Origin: Glandiceps talaboti
Taxonomy: Eukaryota > Hemichordata > Enteropneusta > Spengelidae
Direction of reading: 5' to 3'
Assembly (NCBI RefSeq): GCF_964340395.1
Contig: NC_135560.1
Coordinates: 12,822,598-12,880,097 of the forward strand
Length of the DNA stretch: 57,500 bases
Shown: one piece after another, positions 35,992 through 49,900 of the stretch
Layout of the letters: each line of letters starts with the position of its first letter
Position numbering within the stretch: position 1 is the first letter of the stretch
Notes under the pieces: generated by a model
Seen by the model: the letters and a program-made list of their open reading frames with translations, nothing else
The model's database searches: none
Told to the model about the DNA's origin: nothing
Translations under genes and position numbers: made by a program

Positions 35992-38900
35992 TGTATGTAT
36001 GTGTGTGTGTGTATAACATACATACATACATACATACATACATACATACATACACACACACACATACATACATACATACATACATACATACATACATACA
36101 TACATACATGCATACATGCATACATACATACATACATACATACATACATACATACATACATTTAAAATTACTATTTGATTTTTCAATTGGGTATCTGTCA
36201 TTAATTACGTAGGATTTATTGTTTATTGGCTTATCTATGATTCTCAGTCCATCTATAGATATGTTAATTTATTTAGTGAATTAGCCAGGCATTCATTATT
36301 GTAGGGCAGTGCATAATACAGCTAAGTTTAATGAGGTGGTATATGCATTACATAACCCATAAGGTGAAAAACAACACTCACACACAAGGTGACTAATTAG
36401 CATTTGACCTTTTGTGACCTCACATGCTGTAAACAGATACAGTGCAGTGACAACAGTGGCGTAGTGATATAATTATGTACAACTGAAAACAATACAACAT
36501 ATTATGTAGTGAATTTTAAGTGATACAAACTGTCAGATTAGAATGGTCTAAATCTTTGAATGATTTATAATATTTACATGTACATTGTTGTTTGTAAATA
36601 TGTTGTTAGCAAAGTCAAAATGTCATTTTCTAGGGTCATGTGGACTCATGACCCCATAAGCAATCTAGATTAAATTGTCGGATAGGACAGACATGACACC
36701 TACCATTTACCTCTCCACCCTTAGTGGAGATTCCAATACAATTATTAGAATGGTAGTCTTTTCAGCTTTGGTAGAATTTTGACCGTTTTCGGAGTGATTT
36801 GGTGCTTTGCACACATGTGTGTTATTAAGTCGAGGGATAACATCAGTACATTGATGTTTACAATACATGTATGATAGAGTGTTCACTGTTCTTTCAAAGT
36901 GCCAGTATTAAACACAATGATGTCCACACCCCTTTTGTAGAAAGGAAAAATAGATTAATGTACCAGCAAGTCTGTGAATCACAAAGCAAACACAGTGCAT
37001 GTACTAGTAGTAGTAGTAGTAGTAGTATAAACTTTTTGACCTGTTACTCTCTAAAATAACCTGCTCAGGTGCTTTCGGCAGTATTTAGCATATTATATTC
37101 TACCATACTCAAACCAAGATATTGTCTTTGAACAGAAAATATGGATTATATACCCTGGTTGTTCTATGTCATGACAACAAGTTCTAAATTGCCATAATTT
37201 TTCATGACTTTTCATGAATTATGCTTGAGGAGGTGTAATTATATTATTTCACCGATATTTTTTTCATTCAGCCAGAAAATACTCATGACCTAAGGGTTTG
37301 TCTAGCGACTTATAGTGACAAGGCCCCTTAGGTCACTCATATTTTCCTGGCTGAATGAAGAAAAATAGTGGGGAATAATATCTAATTATCCTATGAGAAA
37401 ATGTGAACTCTCCTTTATTCTGTTGAATTCAGTTACATTATACATGGCTGACTACGTTAGTTCAACTCTACTAGCAATATTCCCTCACTGCAAAAAAAAA
37501 AAGAAAAAAAAAAAAGATTGCTCTATCCATCACAGAGAACAGCCTACAATTTACTACATACATGTATAGCCCGGAGACTTGGCAATTTAGCTTGACAGTG
37601 CCATTCATCAGAGCATGGGCCAATAGTTTACAAATTTATAGACTGTAAGAACAATTTACCGATAGTTCTGTTTTCAGTGACATGCTAGCCAGTTTATAGG
37701 CATTGACTAAGATTTGGCATTGGTGCCTTTGAGGTATTCAAATACAGTAATAATACCCAAACTAAGCTAATTGGACAGCAAATTTCAAATCCCTTAAAAT
37801 GTAAAAATCCAAGTTAATACTACAGACTACTAAATACTAAATCCAAAGTAATAAGTACAAATGTGTAGACAACTAAAGTCCCTTGAAAAGAAACTAATCA
37901 ACTGTAAATATGTTATTTAAAGTTAAGGCCAACGAAGTCCAAGGAAAACACAAGTTGACCTCCCGTTTAGGATTAGGCTTTGCTGTTGATACCTCAGAAT
38001 TAAGGACACAGATAATTAAGGGCACAAAATGAATTCAAGGTTTTATAAAAAACACCTGTCTAAATAAACAGGTTATTCAAGACATCACTAATATAAGTTA
38101 AAGAAAATCTTTAGCCTTTTAGTGTAATTTTTTTTAGAGCGAAAACGTGTCAAGATTCAAAGCATCATGCATACAGATACTGAAATAGGAAGAGATGTCA
38201 TTCAAGCCAGCGTGTTTCCAATTGCGTCCTTCCTTTCTCCAGCACCAAGTCTATACTTTACATTAATGTATGGGAAGCTACATGCATGTATCATACTGAC
38301 CTGTGCGTATACTATATTTAGGACACATACATGTTTTGTACATGTAGGTGTACAAGATGATGTGTAATATATAAACTAGTTGATACAGTCAGACTCCATA
38401 AACTGTCATAGTTTTACAATGAGTTTTGTATTTTCATAGTTACTAAGTAGGTATCCTTAGACATAGTCATAGCATTAGGTCACTCGGGTTGGTGTCAGGG
38501 CAGGCTAGGAGTTCCTGTCTGTGTCTGTGGGTTAATGAAAAGATCTCTCTGTTATATGGTTAATGTATAAATGGAGGCTACTACCCTTTTCCTGCCATGA
38601 TAAAATGTGGCCTGTTTCTCTTCCCACAGTGATAAAATGTGTACTACATTTCTATGTGGTCTTGGTAAGTAGGAGACTGATCTGGCCTTTATATGGAATG
38701 TGCCCTCTCCTGACTGGGCTATTAATCTGTACACAAACATGACTTTGTTCTAGTTTTGTGAGAAGAATTTGAATGTATATATAAGTTCAAGAGTTCAGGG
38801 AAGCCAGAGTACAAATGAACCTATGAATGAGTATTGTTATAGTGTAATACACGTTGCTATTTTATATATGCCTACAAACATACATTTGTACTTACACAGT

Positions 38901-40862
38901 AGAACTGGTCAATTGATGCTTTTGTAAAATTCAAATTTTGGAGAAAGAGAAAACCTGTCTGTATGTACATATCATGTATAGGATAGCAGATAATGTAATT
39001 GGTATATAAATTACAGTGTTAGTATCCCAAGGTTAGTAGCCTATGACAATAAGTTCACTAAAGTAGAAAATAATGATTAAATATTTACATATAGACCCTT
39101 CTTTAGAATTTAAAAAATACAACCTTTTAAAGTGGCTGGGGGTACTCTAAATACTACTCTGCCCCTTAGATCAATAATGACACAATAGTATAGTTTACAG
39201 GTTAGTTCATGACAGACTGCCTGCTTGTCTTTACATGTAGTTTGTGTTATGTCGTAATTCAAAGCCAAGTTTAGACTCAGTGGAAATACATGTATTAAAC
39301 ATCTGAAATAGAAAAGATGAACTCCAGTATTGGAATATGTTCCCCCAATTCTCACTGTACTATAGACATGTGGAAATATTTATACAGACTGTACATATGC
39401 TTGTAGTCTGTTCTGTATTATGAACCAGAGATTACCAACTGCAAGATTAGATTCTACCGTAATAATGATGAGTTACTTTCAAATTAACTGTAAATTAATA
39501 ACCTTTTGGTTTGGATAATAATCATGGTGACGGGTACATGTATAGGCCATGGACCTTTTTGTGATGATAGGTTGCTAATTTACATGTCGACAGCTAAACA
39601 TCTGCTAGGGTTTGTGTGTGCACCAATCAGCATTAAGCAGATGCCTATAAATATTCCATAAACCAGCAAACATGTGCTTTTCCTAACATCAAAGCCTGAA
39701 GGCTGAACTTGTTTGGTGTGTGCTACCTGTTGCTGCTTGGCTTGGCAGGCTACTGCATGGAGTGTGGACTGCAGGACTCGAACACTTTGCTTTTCGCTTT
39801 TATAGAGACTGATATTACGGTCAATATACAAGGAATTTGTAACCTACACCAATAGACCCTACAGTAATTTGCCAATGGATTCCAGACCCTAACTGTACTC
39901 AATACCATGTAAAAGCAGGTGCAAGTTTTTGTCTTGCAGACAATCGTTATACAATTCCATACAGACTGTTTCAATGCCACTTGGACTGTCCATTTTGCAT
40001 CTCTGAGTTACTGTCACTTTGACTATAATTCATTAGATATTTAATAGTAAAGCCTGTGACCATAATTATATGTATAAACAAAGCTTTGTTGTTGTTTTTT
40101 GTGCAGAACATTCTGTCCTGTTTCTCTCTACCCTGGACCTCTGCAAATATTTATATCCCCTATCATGTTGCTAGCTGAAATATATCAGGTTCATTGAACC
40201 ATGCTTAATTATAGTATTAAAAGTTGACAGTTGCCTTCCAGCCATGGGCCATGTGTTACAGTTATATTTAAAAAGGTCGAATTACATCTATAAATGACTT
40301 TTGTTAAACAGTTAGCAATAAGTAAGTTTTAGCTGTTTGCTAGATTACCATTTCATGCACTCAGCAAATAATATATGGCAGGGTATGATTGCGACGAAAG
40401 TGAAAGAGTAGCTATTCCTTTCCTGGACACACTTCTGACATTATAAGAAAATGTACCCACACAGTCATCTCATAGTTTGTTTTCATTTTAAGTAGAACAT
40501 AAACTATTACTATCTTCAGTTTCACATTTTGTCTGCTCCAGTTTCTTATCATCATGCATTATTCTATTTTCATACACTTGTACCAAGTAATTTTCTTAGT
40601 ATTTATCACTCGTATGTATCTTTTCATATATGATATGCCAGTACCACCCACGGTTGACTTTTCATATTGTCGTCTCTTTTGATAAAAGAGTACTATTAAT
40701 CTAGTATTTTGAATTCATATATACTATAAACTTTCCCTCGGGTCCGTTATTAAATAGGTTTTAGAACTATAGAAACAAAGAGGTAGTGCTCTCTGGAAAA
40801 AATAGAATCTATATTTCCAATGTTTTTATCATGTTATGGAGTAAAGACAGACAGAGAGACAG

Positions 40863-40906
<44 letters not shown>

Positions 40907-43900
40907 AAACAAACAGACATTGAGCCCGTACCAGGTAATGTAAAGAACAGGGTCTTGTGAGGTCTTTGTATGGAACATGGCGTCACTGGTCTTATCTGAT
41001 TAATGGACTATATATAACTTGAAATAAAAACCATTGTATAATATCATTATATTATATGCTAACATGATTGTATGGTGGTAAAATATCATGATATGGTGGT
41101 ATAACATCATTCCATGTCTTGGTATTAATCTGACATGCAAGCAAATAGGATTTATGATAGTGTGTGTGTTATTATATATATATGATATAGAGTTGATAAT
41201 TCCATTAGGTCATACAGATGGAGATTTCAATATTTTATGTATTGTAATACTTGCAATTCATTGAATGGATTCTCACTCTTACATAGAAACAGTCAGGATG
41301 ATAGGAAGTCATACAATAGCTGCAAAATGTACTGTCTGACTAGTATGTTAAATGTCAACTGCATTTGTATATGGAATGTGTAATACCATGGGGGGCTTTT
41401 CATTCCCTGGCACTGATCAATATAGAATTCGTGTACTTTGCACAGTTGTATGCATTTAATTCATTGATTTTCTGACTTCAGAAGCATTCTTTGCCGGGGT
41501 CATGCCAAAACCATACAAATTACAATGCAATCAATCCCTCTTTGTACCTTAGTTCAAATGTGTTAGCAAGATCTTAAGCATTATATAGCATCTTTTACTG
41601 TTGATTTTGACATACATGTTGTCCTAGAGTAGACTGTCGATAGTCGTTCATGCCCTTTTTGCTACGTTATATCTAAAACTAAAGTCATCGCCTCGCTTCG
41701 ATCCGGAGCAATACTATAACCGCATACTGATCAGCAAGTGCCAGAGGCACGAGTTCGTGCCTTCGGCAATCTTTGGCAATCGCAGTTCCTACCAATATGC
41801 ATTAGTATTCAGTGCTACGGAGCGAGGTGACGACTTTCGTTCAGACGAAACGTAGCAAAAAAGGCATGAATGGCTGTCGACAGTCTAGTCCTAGAGATGA
41901 GTCGACTCAAAAACTCTAACAGTGAAAGGTACTGAGCTACAAAATCCCTGATGTATGAATGTATTCTAGAATAAGAGATATACATATTCAGTCATCTATT
42001 ACTTCAGTATCGTGGATTGTCAATTTATATATCACTGAATAGTTATAGTAATTTTATATCACCAAGTCAAAATTCAAAAATAGTATAAATTATGTACAGT
42101 AACCTTAGAAAATTGAAACATGTCTGAGCTGATGTAATTGTTCACCTATATATCATTAAGATATATAATATTGTTTGCAAATTGGAATTGCCACTGGGTA
42201 GTAATTTTGTAGTTTCAAAACATAAACTTTACAAATGATATTGAAGATAGCTTTAAAAAATCTGACATGATAAGGAAAAATTTGCCAGGATCCATATCCA
42301 TTGCAAGATACTGTAGTTGTTCCGAAGTAGTTTGCGGAAAGTGTGGGCACTTTAAGCGGCGGAAATATATGACATGATTACATATTACTGTATGTAACAA
42401 CCATATACACCTCTTCACATGCCCGCAGCGACTTGTATATTAGATTGTGTTCTAGCCAAGGTATGGCACATACCATGTCATGAAGCATAAACAGTGGCGA
42501 GGTCAGGTCATCACAACATCCCATATGGTTGACTCATCCACAAATCAAACATTGGTAAACGTAAAGGAATAGTGAAACCACAAAAACACTGAATGGCCAA
42601 TCCTTTCTGTGGTACAATAGAGTTAGGATTGTTGTACATACTGTGGGAGTGTGTTAGCGTCAGACAATGATATACCATACTACATGTATTGTGGGTCCTT
42701 TACATCAAACCTTCCCATTCAAGTGATGCCACCTACACTATGCAACCCAGACAGATCTTGTTTTCTAATTCCCAAACACATGCGAGACAGTAAACCGAAC
42801 TGAAAATGCCATTTTCATTACTTTTATTGTATTCAGACTAATTAAGTGTCTATCAAATAAGATATTTGACTAGAATCGAATATTAAAAATGACAGGATTT
42901 TGGTACATTTGCTAATGTAGTTTATTATATTTTAATGAACTGTTATTGTAAAATATTGCATCTACATGTCCATAGAGTGATTTGATTGTCACATGTTGTT
43001 TCATAATTTCTTGTTTTGTGCCATATCATATGTTTTGTTAATTTGATATGTTTTAGAAATAGCACTAACGTCAGTGTAGTGATTGTGTGAGCATAAAATG
43101 GCAAATGAGATAGGATTTGACATGAAAGAATTCCACTAACGATGTGTGATGACCTATATACTTCTACAGACACATACCATAAATGTCAATTTAGACTACA
43201 TGTATCTGTAATTCTTTTGGGGGGGGGGGGGGGGAGATACATTGCAATAAGACGTGGAGCCAGTGCAATAAATGTAGTCAGTAATGAAATATTAACGAAC
43301 TGTCTTCACAGAGACATTTGTAAGAGACAGAGAGCTAAATGCTAGTATTTTTAGGCGTACTTTTGAAACTACACATGTATAATGATGTATTATATTGATC
43401 TGATGATAGATAGACTACTCAAGTCTTCAGGAGTCATCAGATTGGTGACAGTGCATAAAAGAAATTGACAAATTGTTCTGTCACCACTGGCCTAGCCTCG
43501 ATGCATTCCCAGGTCTCCCTTTAAGGCGTCACATCTATCTAGTCTGCCAGACCAGCTATAAGATTGTCTGAGTCAGTGTTGTAGATCTAAGAACAAGTCT
43601 ACGAGATTTCCATGTAATGAGTAATATTACTCACTGCCACTTATACACTGGCACCAAGGGGAAAATCAGGAGAGTATTTTGTTACCAGGGGCAGTAGTTT
43701 TTTTTACAGCAAAATGTACATTGAAACTAGTATATCAATCTGATTGTGACAGACAGATACCCACTCCAGCATGTCATCACACAAGTCTATTTGTTATAAC
43801 AAGTGAACAAAATTGCCAAGACACGTACTAGATAACCATTGAAGTCTGTGGATGAAGAATCAAAATCCATCAAGACTTTGACAAATCTTGCTGGTCACCA

Positions 43901-46900
43901 GCCACTTACTTGTACCTGGATTTCAGGTCTCCCTTTAGGCTTTCTCTATTCTTTATACTGACTAGCTATAAAACTGTATGAGTAGTGTTATAGATCTAAG
44001 AAGCAAGTCTAGAGATTTCTCGGTAACGAGCCATATAACTCATTATCATTTCTTATACACTGGTACCAGGGGCCTTTGGGGAAACCAAGGGGAATTTATT
44101 TTTTTTACAAGGGGCAATATTTTCGAAAGCAATATACATTGAAACTAGTATTTCAATCTGATAGATACCCATGCTGCCATTCTGCCATAGAATTATATAG
44201 CCCCAAGACTTGGCTATGTGCTTCCACACACTGGTTTGACTGCTTCATTGCCACTCTCACACTATACATACATGTACATTGTATATACCAAGGGGAAATT
44301 ATTAACCACCTCTATTGTCAGGTACATTGTATATTTCAGTGTCCTTGCATTGTTCCATGATTTATGTGCAATGATTAAAATGACCGAGACAAATTGATTG
44401 ATAGATTGATTGATGTATGTCTGCATGTCATGATGTAGGATGTAGGGTATGTCTTTTGAAAAGAATGAGGGCTTGTATATTTCATACTAAGGCCTAAAAA
44501 AATAATTGTTTGGTTCCAGTTACCCGACCCCACCTAGCTTTTCACTGCTGACCTTAAAGATAGTTTATTGTAAAAGTTAAACTTTTTTTACGTATTCGAT
44601 AAAAAAAATGATAAAATTGCAAAAATTGTGAAGTCTCAGGAGAAATAGTGGATGCGGAAACTGACATCAACTTGAAAAGTCAATATAAAACTGTTCTTCC
44701 AATCTGTAATGGCTGTACATGTGATAGAAATAAATAAATAACACAGAGACCATTTGGAAAACAATAGAAAACGTGAACTAGACACTCACACATGAAAAAA
44801 TATATAATGAATAAAATAAAAAGTCTATCTACCCCACCTATTCAAAAATTGAGCATAATCGGAACCATAAAATTCATTTTATTTAGGCCTAATGTACATG
44901 GAGTAAGAAATATTAGGGTAATATAGTTAAAGTAACAAATTTGTTATAACAGCTTCCCATATTTCATTCCATTATGGTGATAATTTTATAGGTATTAATT
45001 AGTCTATAGTTGACAGCTCATGTGTTTTGATTATAATCCCAACATGGTTTCTGAGTGGAGGTGTAACTTGTAATGATACAGTATAGGTACTAGACTAAAT
45101 CCAACTATACTTTGTCTAGTCCTAATACCAATTTACACCGCCACTCGTGGTTTGCAGACCATGGTGGCATCCCGACTACACTGTGGCTATACAGTATTTC
45201 CTCTCAGGATTTTTGAGGATACTGGAATTATGAAACTGATGATGTACTGTGGCCACTTGCCATTTTGTGATTTTCGATTGTAGGGATAGATCTGTGAAAT
45301 GAAGCTGTAAAATAAATTTTTATCACAATCTCTATTGATGACTATTCAGAAGTAAGTTCAGCATTAACAAGAACTTAGTTAATACAAGTGGTGGACGGTG
45401 TATGGTTAATACCAGTCTGACACAGTCAAAATTAATGTCTGTATAAATTTGTATCTTTGTTATGCCATGACATGTAATACAATGTAGCTGTAGTGTTTTC
45501 TCAAAAATTTCCCCTGATAAGTAGTAATATTTGTCACCCGTACAAAATTTCAATAGGACAGAGCCTAAATTCAGGGAACTAATTTGAAATACATTGTTCT
45601 GTTCATACGTAGGCTGTGAGAACACACACTTCTACCTCTGACTATAAAAGATGGAATAGGATGAGTCATATCTGCTTTAATAGTTGTATACATTCATCAC
45701 TTTATATACACCTCCACTCACACCTAGCCCCATTGATGTCCATTTGTTACATAATGACCCTTTGATTGTGGGTGTGCCATGAGCTAATCCTGCACGACAA
45801 AGAATCTGAAGAGCTCATGTACATTACGTACACATATGTGGTAAACGATTAACCCACTCAGTTGAATAAACTCTGTAAATAGTATGTTCGTGTATAGACG
45901 ACATGGAACAATGGTAGGGAAGTAGTAGAACTACATATAAAAGAATAAAGTGGATGAATGACGTGTATCTAAATAAATAAATAAATAAATAAAAGAAATG
46001 GTAGAAAATAGAGAATGATGATGTATCATGTATTTATATACATACATAGACACACACACATACTACATTCCATCCATATATCTGTCTGTTCGTTCGTATA
46101 TACTTACGTTTGTACAGACAGACAGGCGGACGAACGGACATACATCTGTCCATCCATCTGTCCATCCATCCGTCTGTCCATCTGTCTGTTCGTACCGCTG
46201 TCCCTCCTACCGTTATATCCACCATCTACCCCCCGACATCTACCTACCTACCTACATGTACCTACCTATCTACCTACCTACATGTACCATACCTACCTAC
46301 CTACCTACCTACCTTATCTACCTACCTACATGTACCTTACCTACCTTACCTTAGTACCTACCTACCTTACCTACCTACCTACCTACCTACCTTACCTACC
46401 TACACCTACCTATTTACCTACCTACCTACCTACCTACCTACCTACCTACCTACCTACACCTACCTATTTACCTACCTACTTATTTACTTACCTACCTACC
46501 TACCTACACCTACCTATTTACCTACCTACCTACCTATCTACCTACACCTACCTATTTACCTACCTACTTATTTACTTACCTACCTACCTACCTACCTACC
46601 TACCTACCTACCTACACCTACCTATTTACCTACATTTTGTACCTACTTATTTACCTACCTACCTATTTACCTACCCATGGCATTCCTACCTACTTACCTT
46701 CATATATGAATAAATGAATGAATAACTGAATAACGATATAGACAGACACATCACTGCAGAATTGTGTTTTATTTCATTTTTTAAGCTTGATTGATAATTA
46801 AAATAGATACAGGTACTTGTAGATACTAATGTACATGTAAATTACGTTGTAATGAAAGGGGTTTAATTTCAAGTGGAAATATTAATAAGAATGAATGTTG

Positions 46901-49900
46901 GCAACCTTTCATCTTATCCTCTGTATTTCATTGTACAACATGCTGTAATACTAAAAGCTACAATGTGTGGACAGTGTTACAATATACATGTACCTGTACA
47001 TGTTGTTGGAATATCTCTGATATTATGCTTCCAGTCAACACCTTGTAATTTATTCTGCACCCACTGAACACCACTATGTCAACAATGAATTCAATCAATT
47101 ATAAATGTAGGCAGTCATTGAATAAACTTTTAATTAGGTTTCTCTTAATTGACATAAATTTATCTGTGTATTCACTCTGTGCAGTAATCAAACCAGCTTA
47201 TAAATTGAATTTGACTTGATGTTATGTAACCTAAACCTAAACATCATAATCCACATCATTACTACTCCATCATAGAATTACTTGTGCAGGCACCACTGCT
47301 ACCATGAAATAATTGAGAGATATTCGAACTTGTCGCCACCTCGCTGAAATATAAATTTATGCTACAGTTGTATTGGGATTCTAGGGGTTCATACCATCAA
47401 TTGTAAATAAGATGTAAATAGTATGGTGTGAATACTCAGGGTATCAAGACAACAGTTCTACATCAGTGCAGTGTTCTCCCCATGATAGATGGAGGTTAAT
47501 TTGCATATATATTTACATGTAAATAGCATGGTAATTTGCATATTTGTTTGCATAGTGATCAGGTCATATTATGTATGTCTTCAACACTGGAACAAACTCT
47601 GACGTTTATTTTAACACATACACACATGTACATTGGGATCAGCCATTTCTCTTCATGTGAAAGTATTATTATGATTTTGTCATTCACTTTCAATGCACGG
47701 TAGAAACCTGCCAAGCATGTAGGCCTAGATGACAAGGACGATGTTTCGCCGTGCTTTCTCTACACAGTGTAGTGACTGTAGTAGGGAGAACACTGTAGTG
47801 TAATAATAATACTAGTAATTGTATTGAATTCAATATGTATGAATAGAGAGAAATACTAGTATTGATTGATGGTCTTATGAGTCATGCCTAGAAATCTATG
47901 TATATTTGCTAGTACATTCAGTTACAGAAAATGTATTTGCTAGTAAGAGTAAAAAAAATGCAATTACAAAATCATGTATTTGCTAGTGAGTGAAACAGAA
48001 AAGTGCATGCACTGACTGAATTTACATTTGCTAGTAAGAATAGAAAAAATACACTTTCAGTGTGTCTATATGCGATTGTTAATGAGCCAAGAAGAACATT
48101 ATTTGCAGTTACAGAAGATGTATTTGCTAGACTTGTCGGAGCATGTACACAGGAGATGTAGTTATACAATGTGCATTTCCTAGTATTACAGAACAAATGA
48201 AATAGACATGCAATTACTATATTGTGTATATTTCTAGTATTAGTATGCTTGAAATCGTAATATAATTTTCTAACAGACATGCATTTTGTATTTTTTAAAT
48301 TAAAGAGCTGAAGAAAGAGATGTGCTCACAAGATCTCGCTGAGGAAGTGAAAGATAAATATATATTTTTTTAAAATGTGACTAAAATTATTAACGAAGAT
48401 ATAAAAATGACATACTATATTATGAATATTGTATTAATATTTGCTAGTAAGTGCTGGGAAATATCTATTAAATATAATTAGATTTGGTCAATTTTTTTCA
48501 CTTGACATTTTCTCACAAAGGGATATATATCTTTCAAAAACAGAAGGTTAAGTGCTTGTTATGTTAAAATGTCTGGATACCTTTCCACTTGTTTTGAGTG
48601 TCTGTTTCCACTTCAAATGCTGTGGAAGGCAGATCTGCATGTATGTAACAATCATACATTTTGTAATAACTGGATTGTAACACAAAATGGGCATCCATAA
48701 TGACTACACTGAAAATTTATTTTAATCTCAACTTAATCTACCCTGATATTTATCCGATCTTTTTGCAAATTATAGATTACGGTTTTAGAGTCGTGAAAAA
48801 AATATAGACAAGTTACATGTATCAGTTTCAATACATCTGAATCTTCAGCTTATGATTTTTAAGGTAGACAATATCATCATGAAAAAATAGATTGCTTTGA
48901 GACAGAAAGCTAGACAAGATACATGTATTCACCTAGTACCTGTGTCAGATATTTCTAGTACATGCATGACTTCACAAACAAGTGACAATTTTTTTTTTAG
49001 TCTGACACAGTATACATGCCACATTTATTCTAGAGGGGAAGGGCTGACATTTGAATATGTGTATTTGAATAAACGGATTTCCTGGTGCACGCATGGATTC
49101 CGATGTGAAAGACAATCGTGGACCTTTTCTGTTAAAATAATTTGCCAGTAAACACCTGGTGTAAAGTGATATATACACTTGAAAACCAGACATACATTTA
49201 AAATGAATTGTACTACATTGTAATGCTTTGTCTGCACCATTTCAAATATGAAGGACAGTCCGTGCTCTTTTCCAGTAAGTGAATTTACAAGGTGTATTCA
49301 TCTCTGTAAAGTGATAGAGTCATTGCCTTGAAATGGCTGTCTCAGTAGTCCTCTGGGAAGCTTTCTTGGATTAAAGATGAATGAAATTACAATCATTTGT
49401 TGCCCCGTTGGGTTTCAAGAATATGTCTAAATGTCTTTCGTTTGTTCTACCTTTTCAGGCCTTTGGTAATGCTATGACAGTTGTGAATAATAACAGTAGT
49501 AGATTTGGTAAATTCATTCAAGTCAACTACAAAGAAAATGGAACAGCTCATGGGTAAGTAACATTTATAAGAATAGACCTTACCAATAAATACTGCCCTC
49601 TTGTGACAGGATGCAATGCTGATATAAATAAAGCAAGATGAATTGATATTGAAATTTGTTTTGTTTAGATCTATAACTTTTGTATCATTTACCAAATAAG
49701 GAATACATCATATTCACGATATAAACTTTGAGTACAGCACTTGTATGCTCTGTTCACAACTCACCTATCCCTGGTAGTTTTGAGTCATCCACCCATCCAT
49801 ACATCCACCCAATCATTCATGTATCCATCCATCCATCCATCAATCCAGCCATCCATCCAATCAATCACCCATCTATCTATCCACCCATTCATCCATCCAT

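Larger units (their letters stand above)
26393..49458 (+). other. 23 kb myosin IX intron between P-loop and switch I exons
   Basis: GVLE|AFGN is continuous in the family, so no coding exon is missing here. The intron contains at least ten short repeat elements (listed separately), several microsatellites and G-rich tracts (26783-26800, 28876-28911). No independent gene is recognised inside it. Confidence 0.85.
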
